This document shows, piece after piece, positions 17,030-26,148 of a stretch of 64,000 bases of DNA. How positions within the stretch are numbered: position 1 is the stretch's first letter; every line of letters begins with the position of its first letter. Origin of the DNA: an uncultured Clostridia bacterium (GTDB taxonomy: Bacteria; Bacillota; Clostridia; TANB77; CAG-508); the NCBI GenBank assembly GCA_934130085.1, contig CAKOXK010000003.1, positions 1-64,000 of the forward strand, in the 5' to 3' direction. The notes below the pieces were generated by a model. That model made no database searches. It saw nothing but the letters and a program-made list of their open reading frames with translations, and was not told where the DNA came from. The translations under genes were made by a program, and so were the position numbers.

Positions 17030-17314
17030 ATGATTTTTAACAAATGTGAACGCTGTGGATGTTTCTTTGCTTCTAAGGATAATGTATGTCCTAATTGCAT
17101 TACTAAAGATGAAGTAGATAAAGCTTCTTTAAAAAGCTATTTATCTTCTAACAATATTCCTAAAGATGCTGATACATTATCTTTTTATTCAGGCGTTTCT
17201 GTAAAGAATATTAATAGATTTATACAGACAAAAGAGTTTTCTTCTCTAAAAAAGGCTTTTAGTTTGAAGAGCAATACAAATAATGATGATAATAATTTAA
17301 AGGTGCAATTATAA
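17030..17314 (+). CDS. Zinc-ribbon plus HTH small protein (YvyF/TIGR03826-like)
   Basis: About 94 residues. The N-terminal CERCGCFFASKDNVCPNC forms a four-cysteine zinc ribbon. Residues ~30-70 (LKSYLSSNNIPKDADTLSFY, SGVSVKNINRFIQTKEF) look like a MerR-type helix-turn-helix. The order resembles flagellar-operon-associated YvyF proteins, but no motility genes are near. GGTGAT three bases ahead of the second ATG favours a start at 17030 rather than 17018. A regulatory or adaptor role is inferred. Structured repeat copy B follows. Confidence 0.65.
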   Translation: MIFNKCERCGCFFASKDNVCPNCITKDEVDKASLKSYLSSNNIPKDADTLSFYSGVSVKNINRFIQTKEFSSLKKAFSLKSNTNNDDNNLKVQL

Positions 17315-17349
17315 TTGCACCTTTTTATTAAATAAGCTTTAAAAGAGAG

Positions 17350-17494
17350 GAACAAGAGTTAATATTATATTGTTTAAAATGCCGCGCAGCGATCAAGCGA
17401 AGCGCGAATGGTGCAATCTTCCGAAAGTTTTGTTGACTAACGAAGATTGCAGTAAGCAAGGCGTTGAAAAACAATATAATATTAACTCTTGTTC
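17350..17494 (+). repeat. Structured intergenic repeat, copy B
   Basis: 145 bp. Outer arms 17350-17374 and 17470-17494 are perfectly complementary over 25 bp. The conserved core GCGATCAAGCGAAGCGCGAA is present. The inner stem here is TGCAATCTTC (17412-17421) with GAAGATTGCA (17442-17451): different bases from copies A and C but still paired. The loop again ends TTGACTAAC. It lies between convergent genes, immediately past the truncated end of the NrdD-like gene. Confidence 0.85.
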
Positions 17495-17530
17495 TTTATC
17501 TTTATATTATCTTTATTAAAATTTAAACCT

Positions 17531-19609
17531 TTAGTTTACTCTTGCAAAACCTATCTCACTCTTCTCCATTTTTGCTATTAGTTCCATTAAATTTTCTTTG
17601 GTCAAGTTCTTTCCTTTTATTTTTATCATGTGTCCGCCGTTTGTTAACTCGTGAAATACTGCTTCATTTTTTATTTTTGTTTCTATATCAGTTTCTTCTG
17701 GTAGTTCAAATGATGAAGTATATTTTTCTTTGTCTGTTACATCTTTTATTTTTCCAAAGATTACTCTATCAAACTCTAGAAATTCCTTGTCAATTTGCTC
17801 ATTGTCATTGCCCGCTAGTATAAAATTCAAGTTATATTTTTGCGAAAATTCGTCTATCTTTTTTTTCATTGTTTCTATGGTTTTGATTGCTATTTCTTTT
17901 GCTTTTTTATCATCTTGATAGCTTTTTTGGCTTAGTGCTATTATGCTTTCATTTAATCCTGTGAATGATATTTGCATTGCTCCTTGTTTTAGTACTTTTT
18001 TTATTTTATCATCCGGCTTTAATTTTTCTGAATCTATCCACACGTTTTGTCCCATTAAAAACGGAAAATTGCATGCTTTTTTGTTACTTTGTACTTCTAA
18101 TCTTTCTAATAATTGGTCTTTTACAAGCTCTGTTTTCTTTTCTAATTCATCTAAAAAACCTTCTATATCATCTCTATGTTTTAATGCAATTCTTGGCAAA
18201 TTTATTACAGTTGATGATATTATACCTCTTGAGGCTGAAACCATTTTGTCTTTATCTATTACATTATCAATAACCCTACTTCCGTTTGAAAAGTATGCTA
18301 CCTCTGTGTTAAAGTCTCCTTCTTTATATGCCTCTTCATTGTATGGTGCATCTAAAAATGAAAAACTGATGTTATTTGTTTTTGTAGCTATTTCTGCTGC
18401 TCTTTCTAATAAATCAAAGTTCTTGTCTTTTTTGTTAAAATTCACACCATTTTTTACTTTAAATATAACTTTAGGTGATGTTGCCTTTTGATTTTCGCCT
18501 ATTCCTTTTTCAATTATTTTTAGAAGATTTTTTATTACCATTCTACCTTCTAGTGACTCATCAGTTCCTAAGTTAATTGATGTTATTCTGTTTGTGCATA
18601 TACTGTTTAGGTCATGTACAAATGCTTCCATTGCCTGGTATACTTGCTTATTTGTCTTTTGCATTGCATTTTTATACACTATTCTAAACATTCTTTTTAA
18701 TTCTTCCGCTTCTCTAGTAAATTTGTAAAACTGCTCTATGTTAAAATCTATTGTTGATAATTTATCAATTTCTCTATCAATTCCATTTAACGCAATAAAT
18801 TTATTATAATCAGTATATTCTAGTATGTCATAAATCGTTTGTCTAAATTCTTTTTTAAATGTTTTTATTACTCCTTGAGACATATAGTAATCAAAGTTTG
18901 GAATTGATTGTTCTGAATCTTGATCTTTTTGATTACTTGATATGGCAATTATTGCAAGCATTGTGTATGATGATATGCTTTGAGGCTCTCTCATTGAGCA
19001 ATTGCCTGTTTGAAATCCATCTGTAAAAAGCTTTTCTAAGTCGATTTGGCAAGATTCTGTTGCCCCCATTGGGTAATATTCTAGTTTATTTATGTATATA
19101 TCACCATTTTCATGTTCTTGAGAAAATTTTTTCTTCATTAAATATGATGTTGTAAATTCTTGAGATACTGTTTTTCCATAAGCTTGCATTGTTTCCATTG
19201 TGTTTTTATTATTTTCCAATACTTCTTGACTTGTTTTGGTGCTAAGGCCTAACTTTTCTAATGCTTTTAAAAATTTATGCTTTCTTTTTTCTTCAAAAAA
19301 TATTTCACGTGATTGATTTCTCTTTTCTCTGTATTCTGAAAACGAATTATACACATCTTCATAATTATTTTTTTTAAGTTCTTCCTCGATCAAATCTTGA
19401 ATCTCTTCAATTTTAATTTTTTCTTTATCAGCGTTTAAGATCTTTGATATAACTTTGTTGTATATTTTATTTACATCATCTTCATTATACTTTTCATCAA
19501 TACTATCAAATCCTTTTTTTATTGCTATTGCAATTTTTGTTCCATCAAAGTTAACTTTTTTGCCATCTCTTTTTACAACAATAATATTTGATAAATTTTC
19601 TTCATTCAT
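17531..19609 (-). CDS. NrdD-like anaerobic ribonucleotide reductase homologue lacking catalytic residues
   Basis: A 692-residue homologue of class III ribonucleotide reductase. Residues ~8-95 are an ATP-cone. The barrel follows, with GFQTGN (198-203), SINLGTDESLEGRMVIKNLL (344-363), SFSFLDAPYN (416-424), and KKACNFPFLMGQNVW and NLNFILAGND later. It stops at GFARVN, just where family members add the Cys4 zinc site and glycyl-radical RxxGY tail. The MGCRTRV-type motif that carries the thiyl-radical cysteine reads FSNGSRV (440-446). GGQS reads SEQS near 232. The frame is otherwise intact, so this looks like a maintained pseudoenzyme, perhaps a nucleotide-sensing or regulatory paralogue. No nrdG lies alongside. 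Recent inactivation is the alternative. Confidence 0.8.
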   Translation of the reverse strand: MNEENLSNIIVVKRDGKKVNFDGTKIAIAIKKGFDSIDEKYNEDDVNKIYNKVISKILNADKEKIKIEEIQDLIEEELKKNNYEDVYNSFSEYREKRNQSREIFFEEKRKHKFLKALEKLGLSTKTSQEVLENNKNTMETMQAYGKTVSQEFTTSYLMKKKFSQEHENGDIYINKLEYYPMGATESCQIDLEKLFTDGFQTGNCSMREPQSISSYTMLAIIAISSNQKDQDSEQSIPNFDYYMSQGVIKTFKKEFRQTIYDILEYTDYNKFIALNGIDREIDKLSTIDFNIEQFYKFTREAEELKRMFRIVYKNAMQKTNKQVYQAMEAFVHDLNSICTNRITSINLGTDESLEGRMVIKNLLKIIEKGIGENQKATSPKVIFKVKNGVNFNKKDKNFDLLERAAEIATKTNNISFSFLDAPYNEEAYKEGDFNTEVAYFSNGSRVIDNVIDKDKMVSASRGIISSTVINLPRIALKHRDDIEGFLDELEKKTELVKDQLLERLEVQSNKKACNFPFLMGQNVWIDSEKLKPDDKIKKVLKQGAMQISFTGLNESIIALSQKSYQDDKKAKEIAIKTIETMKKKIDEFSQKYNLNFILAGNDNEQIDKEFLEFDRVIFGKIKDVTDKEKYTSSFELPEETDIETKIKNEAVFHELTNGGHMIKIKGKNLTKENLMELIAKMEKSEIGFARVN

Positions 19610-19736
19610 ATTTTTTTACTTTCTCCTTTATTCAGTTTCAAGAAAATTATTTATCTGACTTTTGCTTAGTTTCCACTTAATTTTACAAATTGATTTTCAT
19701 AACTTTAAAATATATTTGTATAATTTGTAAACATTT

Positions 19737-20996
19737 TTATACGATTTCAAGAAAGTCTCTTACTTTATTTTTTACATGTTTTAGTTTTTCTTCATCATCT
19801 GCATGAATGTAACCTATTACATCTCCCTCTGATACTTTATCTCCTACTTTTTTGTTAAATACAAATCCTACCCTTGGGTCTATTGTATCTTCTTTCTTTA
19901 ATCTTCCTGCTCCTAAGTAGTTTGCAAGTTTTCCAATCTCAAGTGCATCAAGTTTATTAATTGTGCCGTTTAAATTAGATATTATTGGCGAAATGTATTT
20001 TGCTTGTTCAAATTTTTCTGTATCTTCTATATATGAAACGTCTCCTCCTTGATTTTTAACAAGTTCTAATAGTTTGTTATATGCTTTTTGGTTTCTTATA
20101 TTTTCAAGTATAAGTTTTCTTCCTTCTTCTAGGCTCTTTACTTTATCTCCTAAAAGCAAAATATGAGAACCAAGTTTAGTTATTATCTCTTCTACATCTT
20201 TTGGCATATATGCACCTTTTAATATATCAACAGCTTCTATTACTTCTAATGTATTTCCAACAGAATATCCTACTGGTTCATCCATATTTGTTATGATACA
20301 CACGGTTTCTCTTCCAGCTAATTTTCCTATCTTTGTCATTATAATTGAAAGCTTTTCAGCATCTTCTCTTGTTTTCATAAACGCACCGCTTCCACACGTA
20401 ACATCTATTACAATTTTGTTAGCACCTGATGCAATTTTTTTACTCATTATGCTTGAGGCAATTAGTGGAATACTGTCAGTACAACTAATTGTGTCACGTA
20501 GTGCATATAGTTTCTTATCAGCTGGAGCTAAGTTCATTGTTTGCCCAATCAAACTAATGCCAATTTTTTTAACATTCTGTTTAAATTCATCTATACTTAT
20601 ATTGGTCTTATAACCTGGGATTGATTCAAGTTTATCAACTGTACCACCTGTAAATCCTAGTCCTCTTCCAGACATTTTGGCAACGGGAAGACCTAAAGAT
20701 GCAATTATTGGCATTAGAATTAATGTAATTTTATCTCCTACTCCTCCTGTTGAGTGTTTATCAATTACACATCCTAAATCAGATAAATCAAGCACATCTC
20801 CTGAATGACACATTGCAAGAGTTAAATCAGTTGTTTCTCTCTCATTCATCCCATTTATATATATTGCCATAACAAGCGCAGCTGCTTGATAATCAGTAAT
20901 ATATCCGTTTGAATATTCTTTAATAAAATAATTTATTTCTTCAGTTGATAGTTCTTTATTATCTCTTTTATTAGCTATTATATTTAATATGTTCAT
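19737..20996 (-). CDS. pdp: Pyrimidine-nucleoside phosphorylase
   Basis: A 419-residue enzyme of the thymidine/pyrimidine nucleoside phosphorylase family, converting uridine or (deoxy)thymidine plus phosphate to base and (deoxy)ribose-1-phosphate. Key segments: DKHSTGGVGDKITL phosphate site, KMSGRGLGFTGGTVDKLESI, YALRDTISCTDSIPLIASSI with the substrate-contacting Arg and Ser, and the C-terminal domain with VGDKVSEGDVIGYIHAD. The start at 20996 (MNILNII) is chosen because GGAGAACAA precedes it; a start 21 bp upstream is less likely. Nucleotide salvage fits its place next to the NrdD-like gene. Confidence 0.93.
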   Translation of the reverse strand: MNILNIIANKRDNKELSTEEINYFIKEYSNGYITDYQAAALVMAIYINGMNERETTDLTLAMCHSGDVLDLSDLGCVIDKHSTGGVGDKITLILMPIIASLGLPVAKMSGRGLGFTGGTVDKLESIPGYKTNISIDEFKQNVKKIGISLIGQTMNLAPADKKLYALRDTISCTDSIPLIASSIMSKKIASGANKIVIDVTCGSGAFMKTREDAEKLSIIMTKIGKLAGRETVCIITNMDEPVGYSVGNTLEVIEAVDILKGAYMPKDVEEIITKLGSHILLLGDKVKSLEEGRKLILENIRNQKAYNKLLELVKNQGGDVSYIEDTEKFEQAKYISPIISNLNGTINKLDALEIGKLANYLGAGRLKKEDTIDPRVGFVFNKKVGDKVSEGDVIGYIHADDEEKLKHVKNKVRDFLEIV

Positions 20997-21183
20997 TTGT
21001 TCTCCATTTCTTTCCACAATTAATGCATTATTTGTGGATTATTTTATGTGTTTGTGCGGATTATTTTTATTTTATGTATTTATATTTAAATTTATATATA
21101 TAATCCATATATAATCATAAGTATAAAATATAAGCACATATCTATTTAAGAATTTTTTTATTGGTATTACATACGTTACTTAT

Positions 21184-21267
21184 GGCTTCAGATATTTATT
21201 ATACTTATATAAAGTTATAAAGTGTTTTAATTTACGGCTTCAGATATTTATTATACTTATATAAAGT
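21184..21267. repeat. Two 32-bp direct repeats, 52 bp apart
   Basis: GGCTTCAGATATTTATTATA and the following CTTATATAAAGT occur at 21184-21215 and again, identical, at 21236-21267. The second copy overlaps the 3' end of rnhB, so the spacer was probably duplicated from the gene end. Confidence 0.7.
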
Positions 21268-21895
21268 GTTTTATAAATGTTTTTCTGTGAATTGGGCATG
21301 GACCATATTTTTGAATTGCTTCTATGTGCATTTTAGTTCCATACCCCTTATGTTTTGCGAAACCATATTCAGGATAAACTTTATCCCATTCATCCATTAT
21401 TCTATCCCTCGTTACTTTTGCTAAAATTGATGCGCATGAGATTGAATAGCAAGTTGCATCTCCTTTTATAATTGATTCGTAAGGAATTCCCATTGTATTA
21501 ATTTCTCTTAATGCATCTACTATAACTAGGCTTGGCTTTTCATCAACCTGCGAAAATATATCTTGAATTGCAAGTGTTAAACCTTCTTTTGTTGCTTGTA
21601 AAATATTTTTTTCATCGATCTCTTTTTCTGATACTAGCTGCACACTCCAAGCAATACTATCTTCAATAATTTTATCATACAAAATTTCTCTACGTTTTGC
21701 TGTAACTTTTTTTGAATCATTCACCCATTCAAGCATTGAATCAGGCTTCATTATAACCGCTCCAACAGCCACTGGACCTGCTAGAGGACCGCGTCCTGCC
21801 TCATCTATGCCAATTATTAATTTGTTTCCTTCTTTCCTTAAATTATCTTCAAAACTTTTTAAAGCTTTTAATCTTTCAATCTCTTGTTCTTTCAT
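21257..21895 (-). CDS. rnhB: Ribonuclease HII
   Basis: A 212-residue enzyme that cuts RNA in RNA-DNA hybrids and removes single ribonucleotides from DNA. The metal-binding carboxylates are visible: Asp-Glu in IIGIDEAGRGPLAGP, Asp in VIVDALREI, and Asp in ILAKVTRDRIMDE. The conserved YGFAKHKGYGTKMH and GPCPIHRKTF segments complete the family signature. Full length, cytoplasmic, monocistronic. Confidence 0.96.
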   Translation of the reverse strand: MKEQEIERLKALKSFEDNLRKEGNKLIIGIDEAGRGPLAGPVAVGAVIMKPDSMLEWVNDSKKVTAKRREILYDKIIEDSIAWSVQLVSEKEIDEKNILQATKEGLTLAIQDIFSQVDEKPSLVIVDALREINTMGIPYESIIKGDATCYSISCASILAKVTRDRIMDEWDKVYPEYGFAKHKGYGTKMHIEAIQKYGPCPIHRKTFIKHFI

Positions 21896-22124
21896 ATATT
21901 CACTACTTCTTTCACTTTTTTACTTATTTCTTTTGCTTAATTCTGTTGTTTAATTCTGTTATATGTTTCCGTTGTTTACTTCCTCTGTTTAATTCAACTG
22001 TATCATTATGTTGTTTTTTTCCGCCATTTATTTTTCTTATTTTTTTATTTGTTTATTTTACTTATTGCCTGTATTCATTCCTTTTGAATGTTTTTTAATA
22101 TTTTGCATTCTATAATAGTAATTT

Positions 22125-22688
22125 TTATAGTTTATATTTTCCGTCGAACTCTTTTGTTATATAAACCTCACTATTTTCATAGTTTACGATATAATACGCA
22201 TCTTTCTCATTAACTACTTTTATTTTTAATTTTTCTAAGTCTTTATCTGTTAACACATAAAACTTATCAAAGTTTTCATGTATAATCTCTTTTGATAAAA
22301 AAACTTGTATAATTTCTCTGTCGATATCTTTGTCAATTTTCTCCTCCGAGTCCTTTTCTTCTTCTGACTTATTTTCATCTTTTAATTCTTTTTCGTCTTT
22401 TAAGGTGTTTTCTTCTTCAGAATCATTCTCTCCTTTTGAATTGCTTTCCTCTGAGCCTCTGAATTCTGATAGCTTTGTTCCGATTAGTTTTGTATCTTTT
22501 AATACACTTGCAGTATTGCTTAGCTTTTTGCAGGCTCCTTGAATTAGAAGCATATTTGATTCAATGCTTCCTTCCTTAGATTTAGATATTTGATTTTTTA
22601 TATTCTTGTATATTAAAATTCCACTTACAATTATAAAAGCAATTAGAATAATAACACCTAACATTCCTACAGCTTTTTCTCTTTTCAT
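22125..22688 (-). CDS. Single-pass membrane protein with acidic linker, function unknown
   Basis: A 187-residue protein. One membrane helix at residues ~9-27 (MLGVIILIAFIIVSGILIY) follows a short basic N-terminus. Residues ~75-122 form a Glu/Lys/Ser-rich linker. The C-terminal ~65 residues (IIQVFLSKEIIHENFDKFYV, LTDKDLEKLKIKVV, YYIVNYENSEVYITKEFDGK) look like a small folded domain outside the membrane. The N-terminal layout is slightly reminiscent of pilin-like proteins but no cleavage motif is evident. It is divergently transcribed from the HtrA gene. Confidence 0.6.
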   Translation of the reverse strand: MKREKAVGMLGVIILIAFIIVSGILIYKNIKNQISKSKEGSIESNMLLIQGACKKLSNTASVLKDTKLIGTKLSEFRGSEESNSKGENDSEEENTLKDEKELKDENKSEEEKDSEEKIDKDIDREIIQVFLSKEIIHENFDKFYVLTDKDLEKLKIKVVNEKDAYYIVNYENSEVYITKEFDGKYKL

Positions 22689-22868
22689 CTTACCCTCTTT
22701 TAAATTTTTTCAGAGTATATCATTAAAAGTTCCATAAGTAAAGAAATTCTTGTTATAAAACTGTAACACTTCGGTCACATTTTTATCACATATAAGTTAT
22801 ATTATATAGTTACTTTAAATGGTTTATAGGTTACCTTAAAATCTAAATTTATTTATCGAGGAATAATT

Positions 22869-24137
22869 ATGGAAAACAATAATTCAAATAACTCAGAAAA
22901 CGTAAAGAACACTACTAATGTTGTAAATGCCAAATCTAATTTTACAAATTCTACTAAAACAAATGTAAAAGGTAATGCTGGCTTTGGGAAAACTGTTATT
23001 CTTCCATTTGTTAGTGGAATTTTAGGTGCTTCATTAATTGTTGGTACTTGTTTTAGTGTTCCAGCTATAAGAAACAAATTAATGGGTCAAAATTCAAGTT
23101 CATATCAATCTAATCAAGCAAGTATTGATTACAATAATATTAATACAAATCTTGTTTCTCTATCAAGTTACTCAGATACAGGCATTGCTGTCGCTCAAAA
23201 GGTTCTTCCTTCCGTAGTTGGTATAAAGGTTACCTATTCTGTAAATACTATTTTTTCTCAAAATACTTCTACTGCCACTGCTGAGGGATCTGGAGTAATA
23301 ATAAGTTCTGATGGATATATATTAACAAACAATCACGTTATCAATTCAACATCATCTTCATCAGGCTCGTATTACTCAATTGGAGAAGCAACAAATTTAA
23401 CTGTCACACTTTATAATGACTCAACAGAATATAAAGCTAAAATTATAGGAACCGATTCTCAAACTGATTTAGCTGTTATTAAAATTGATAAAACAGACCT
23501 TTCTGCTGCAACTTTAGGTGATTCTGATTCAGTTCAAGTCGGTGAATGGTGCATGGCTATTGGAAATCCTCTAGGAATGAAGAGTAGTGTTACAACAGGA
23601 TCTATTAGTGCTTTAAATAGAAGTATCACTGATAGTGAAGGAAAAACATATACTGTAATTCAAACTGATGCCGCAATTAATTCAGGTAACAGTGGTGGTG
23701 CTCTTGTAAATAGCAAAGGTGAAGTTATAGGCATCAATACTATTAAAGCCTCAGGTACTGGAGTTGAAGGTCTTGGCTTTTCAATACCTATTAATTCAAC
23801 AAAATCAATTTACAGCGATTTGATTCAATATAACAAGGTTATTCGCCCTTATATTGGTATTAGCGGAACTGATATTACCGATGATACAATAAAAGCATAT
23901 CCTGCTGCTAAATTAGTAAAAGGTGCTTATGTAAGGAATGTTATAGAATATTCTCCTGCAGAGAAAGCTGGAATTAAGGTTGGAGATATTATTGTAAAAG
24001 CAGATGGTAAAACAGTATCATCTTATAATGAGTTAAACACTATTAAAAACAGTCACAAAATTGGCGATACAATTGAAATTGTAGTAAATAGAAATGGCGA
24101 AGAGAAAACATTTACATTAACATTAGTTGAACAATAG
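22869..24137 (+). CDS. htrA: HtrA/DegP-type trypsin-like serine protease with PDZ domain
   Basis: A 422-residue membrane-anchored quality-control protease. Residues 1-40 are an Asn/Lys-rich cytoplasmic tail, with a membrane segment at ~43-64. The trypsin-like domain spans ~100-320, with His156 (ILTNNHVIN), Asp200 (SQTDLAVIK) and Ser275 (SGNSGGALV). One PDZ domain covers ~325-415 (YIGISGTDI, YSPAEKAGIKVGDII). It should degrade misfolded proteins at the outer face of the membrane. The SD GAGGAAT fixes the start. The gene is monocistronic and followed by a terminator at 24524. Confidence 0.93.
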   Translation: MENNNSNNSENVKNTTNVVNAKSNFTNSTKTNVKGNAGFGKTVILPFVSGILGASLIVGTCFSVPAIRNKLMGQNSSSYQSNQASIDYNNINTNLVSLSSYSDTGIAVAQKVLPSVVGIKVTYSVNTIFSQNTSTATAEGSGVIISSDGYILTNNHVINSTSSSSGSYYSIGEATNLTVTLYNDSTEYKAKIIGTDSQTDLAVIKIDKTDLSAATLGDSDSVQVGEWCMAIGNPLGMKSSVTTGSISALNRSITDSEGKTYTVIQTDAAINSGNSGGALVNSKGEVIGINTIKASGTGVEGLGFSIPINSTKSIYSDLIQYNKVIRPYIGISGTDITDDTIKAYPAAKLVKGAYVRNVIEYSPAEKAGIKVGDIIVKADGKTVSSYNELNTIKNSHKIGDTIEIVVNRNGEEKTFTLTLVEQ

Positions 24138-24199
24138 GTTGAAACTAACTAGATTAATTTATAGGCAAGTCTTAATTTAGGCTTGTCTTTATTTTAATT

Positions 24200-24315
24200 T
24201 TAGTCTTAGTTCTAGGTTTAGGTTTAATTCTAGTTATAGTTATAGTTATAGTTATAGTTATAGTTTTAGTTTTAGGTTTGGTTTTAGTTCTAGTTTAGTT
24301 TTAGGTCTAGGTTTA
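24200..24315. repeat. TAGTTA hexanucleotide microsatellite in TAG-rich tract
   Basis: TAGTTA is repeated about five and a half times at 24231-24264 within a wider tract of TAGTTT/TAGGTT variants. There is no coding frame. It is a candidate slippage-variable locus downstream of htrA. Confidence 0.75.
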
Positions 24316-24523
24316 ATTTTATTTGTGAGCTCTTATTATTTAAATATTAATTTCTAAAATTCGCCCAATTAATGGTAAATACATTAATTAGTGAATCAGC
24401 ATATTTCACTCCCAGTTCACACAATGGACAAAAACGGTATGTATAATATAAACATAATCAGTAATTACTTTACTCCTATTACTGGTTATAACAAGAAAAC
24501 ATCCCCTTTTATTTTCGAAAAAG

Positions 24524-24552
24524 CCTCACTTTTTAAAGTGAGGTTGTTTTTT
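24524..24552 (+). terminator. Rho-independent terminator
   Basis: CCTCACTTT (24524-24532) pairs with AAAGTGAGG (24535-24543) and is followed by TTGTTTTTT. It ends transcription from the htrA side and partly mirrors an upstream A-run. Confidence 0.8.
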
Positions 24553-24580
24553 AATTAGTTTTTTCATTTAACTAAAAAAA

Positions 24581-24615
24581 TTAGTATTATATTGTAAAAA
24601 ACAATATAATACTAA
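24581..24615. repeat. Structured intergenic repeat, core-less copy D
   Basis: TTAGTATTATATTGT (24581-24595) and ACAATATAATACTAA (24601-24615) form a perfect 15-bp stem around five A residues. The arms match the outer arms of copies A-C, but the GC-rich core and inner stem are absent. It lies between the convergent htrA and M23 peptidase genes, and looks like an internally deleted or minimal form. Confidence 0.7.
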
Positions 24616-24624
24616 AACTTCTAA

Positions 24625-25584
24625 TTAATTGTAGATGTATTTTTGTGGATTTACATACGATCCATTAATTCTAATTTCGAAATGTAAATGGTTCCCTGTT
24701 GAGTTACCTGTTGATCCAACCTTTGCAATTACATCTCCTGCCTTAACATTAGCCCCTGTTGAAACTAAAAGCTTACTGCAGTGACCATAATATGTTGTAA
24801 CAGAATTTCCGTGATCAATCTTTATCAAATTGCCATATCCACTTTCTGTTCCTGAAAATATTACTGTCCCATCAGCAACCGCTTTAATTGGTGTACCATA
24901 GCTTGCCGCAATATCAAGACCTTTGTGCGTATGGTTTCTTACACTCTCATTTGCACCATATCTTGATGATATTGTTCCACCAGTTACTGGTAAAACAGCT
25001 AAATATATACCATGAACCGTTCTAGATTCTATTTTTTCTTTCTCCTCTTGCTTTGCTTTTAGCTCTTCATTAATTTTAGCCTTTGCAAGCTCAATAGCTT
25101 CTTCAGAAACCTCTTCCTCAAGATACAATGTAGTTATTGATAAATCATCTGTAACCTTGTTATATTCAGATTTTAATTTATCAACTATCTCTTGAGCTTC
25201 TTCTTCAGTATTAACATATACTGCGTCATCTTCATTTCCATTTGAAACTTCGTATACCTTATAAATGCTTTTTGAATTTTCTTTTAATGTGTTAATTACA
25301 AATCCTTCATTTATAGCATTTGTGTTAACAAATTCATATTTGTAATTTACATTATCAAGTGCAACAAATGCAACATTTTCATTAGATGAAGTTAAAACCT
25401 CATTTTGTACTTTTTGTTCAAAACTCTCCTTGTTAGAAACATAGCCAATTAACTCATCATTTAGAGTAACCGCGTATGCAGGAGTATATTTTGTAAAAAT
25501 AAATATAGTTGAAAGTATAGTCACAATTAATGTGATTTTGGTTATATTAATAATAACTTCACATACATTTTTATGAATGTACAT
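24625..25584 (-). CDS. M23 family peptidoglycan endopeptidase, membrane anchored
   Basis: At least 319 residues. A membrane segment at ~11-31 is followed by an extracellular coiled region rich in Glu/Lys (~125-185) and a C-terminal LytM/M23 domain (~200-319). The zinc ligands are visible: His220 and Asp224 (HTHKGLDIA), and His301 in HLH (299-301). It should cut peptide cross-links in the cell wall; in spore formers such proteins often act in sporulation or division. No SD precedes the Met used here, and the frame is open for 84 further codons upstream with a strong SD before it. The true N-terminus is probably farther upstream. Confidence 0.85.
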   Translation of the reverse strand: MYIHKNVCEVIINITKITLIVTILSTIFIFTKYTPAYAVTLNDELIGYVSNKESFEQKVQNEVLTSSNENVAFVALDNVNYKYEFVNTNAINEGFVINTLKENSKSIYKVYEVSNGNEDDAVYVNTEEEAQEIVDKLKSEYNKVTDDLSITTLYLEEEVSEEAIELAKAKINEELKAKQEEKEKIESRTVHGIYLAVLPVTGGTISSRYGANESVRNHTHKGLDIAASYGTPIKAVADGTVIFSGTESGYGNLIKIDHGNSVTTYYGHCSKLLVSTGANVKAGDVIAKVGSTGNSTGNHLHFEIRINGSYVNPQKYIYN

Positions 25585-25836
25585 ATATTTATTCTTTAAA
25601 CTTAGGTCTGGTTGACCTTTATATTTTCCTTGATTGTTTTTAATTTTTTTAATATTCTCTTTATTTTTATGGTCGCTAGTAGTGGCATTCTTGCTTTTTT
25701 TATTATTTTGCTTTTCAGTATTGTTATTTCTATTCTTTTTGCTATCGCCACTATTATTGCTATCTTCTTTATAATTTTTACTGCTGTCTTTTGTTATTTT
25801 ATTGATTAGTTTTACACTATTCAGTTCGCTTAAAAT
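25585..25836 (-). other. Probable N-terminal extension of the M23 peptidase starting at a non-ATG codon
   Basis: In the same frame as the M23 peptidase, 84 codons without a stop precede its first Met. They encode a hydrophilic Asn/Lys/Ser-rich tail (for example NRNNNTEKQNNKKSKNATTS), as expected for a cytoplasmic tail ahead of the membrane helix. A strong SD, AAAGGAGAG, lies nine bases upstream of an ATT codon at 25836, and a stop codon sits between them in this frame. The first possible starts are therefore ATT (25836) or CTG (25824). A one-base error in the adjoining T-run could also restore a GTG start. Confidence 0.55.
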
Positions 25837-26036
25837 AAAAAATCACTCTCCTTTATATTGCGCAGCAAGTTTTATTATAGCATATATTCTGCGTAAAATC
25901 AAGAAAAATATACATTTTAAGCGAATTCAGCAATCTATTTGGAATTTAGACCTTACTTTTCCAACTAAAAATTACTTTGCAGATTAAGTAATTTGGTGAT
26001 GTTGGTTACATAATTATCGCTAATTTTAATATATTG

Positions 26037-26127
26037 AATTCTAATATAATAAGTTTTAATATAATAAATTTAAATATAATAAATTCTAATATAATAAGCT
26101 TTAATATCGCATGTTTTAATATAATCT
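26037..26127. repeat. 15-bp AT-rich tandem repeat x6
   Basis: Units such as GTTTTAATATAATAA and ATTCTAATATAATAA follow one another about six times. They lie in the gap 25837-26148, which contains no other feature. Confidence 0.7.
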
Positions 26128-26148
26128 AATCTTAAGAAGATACAAATT

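Noticed and set aside
25612..25987. Plus-strand hydrophobic open frames next to the M23 peptidase
   Set aside because: They mirror the Asn/Lys-rich extension on the minus strand, which has the better SD and joins a known protein in frame.
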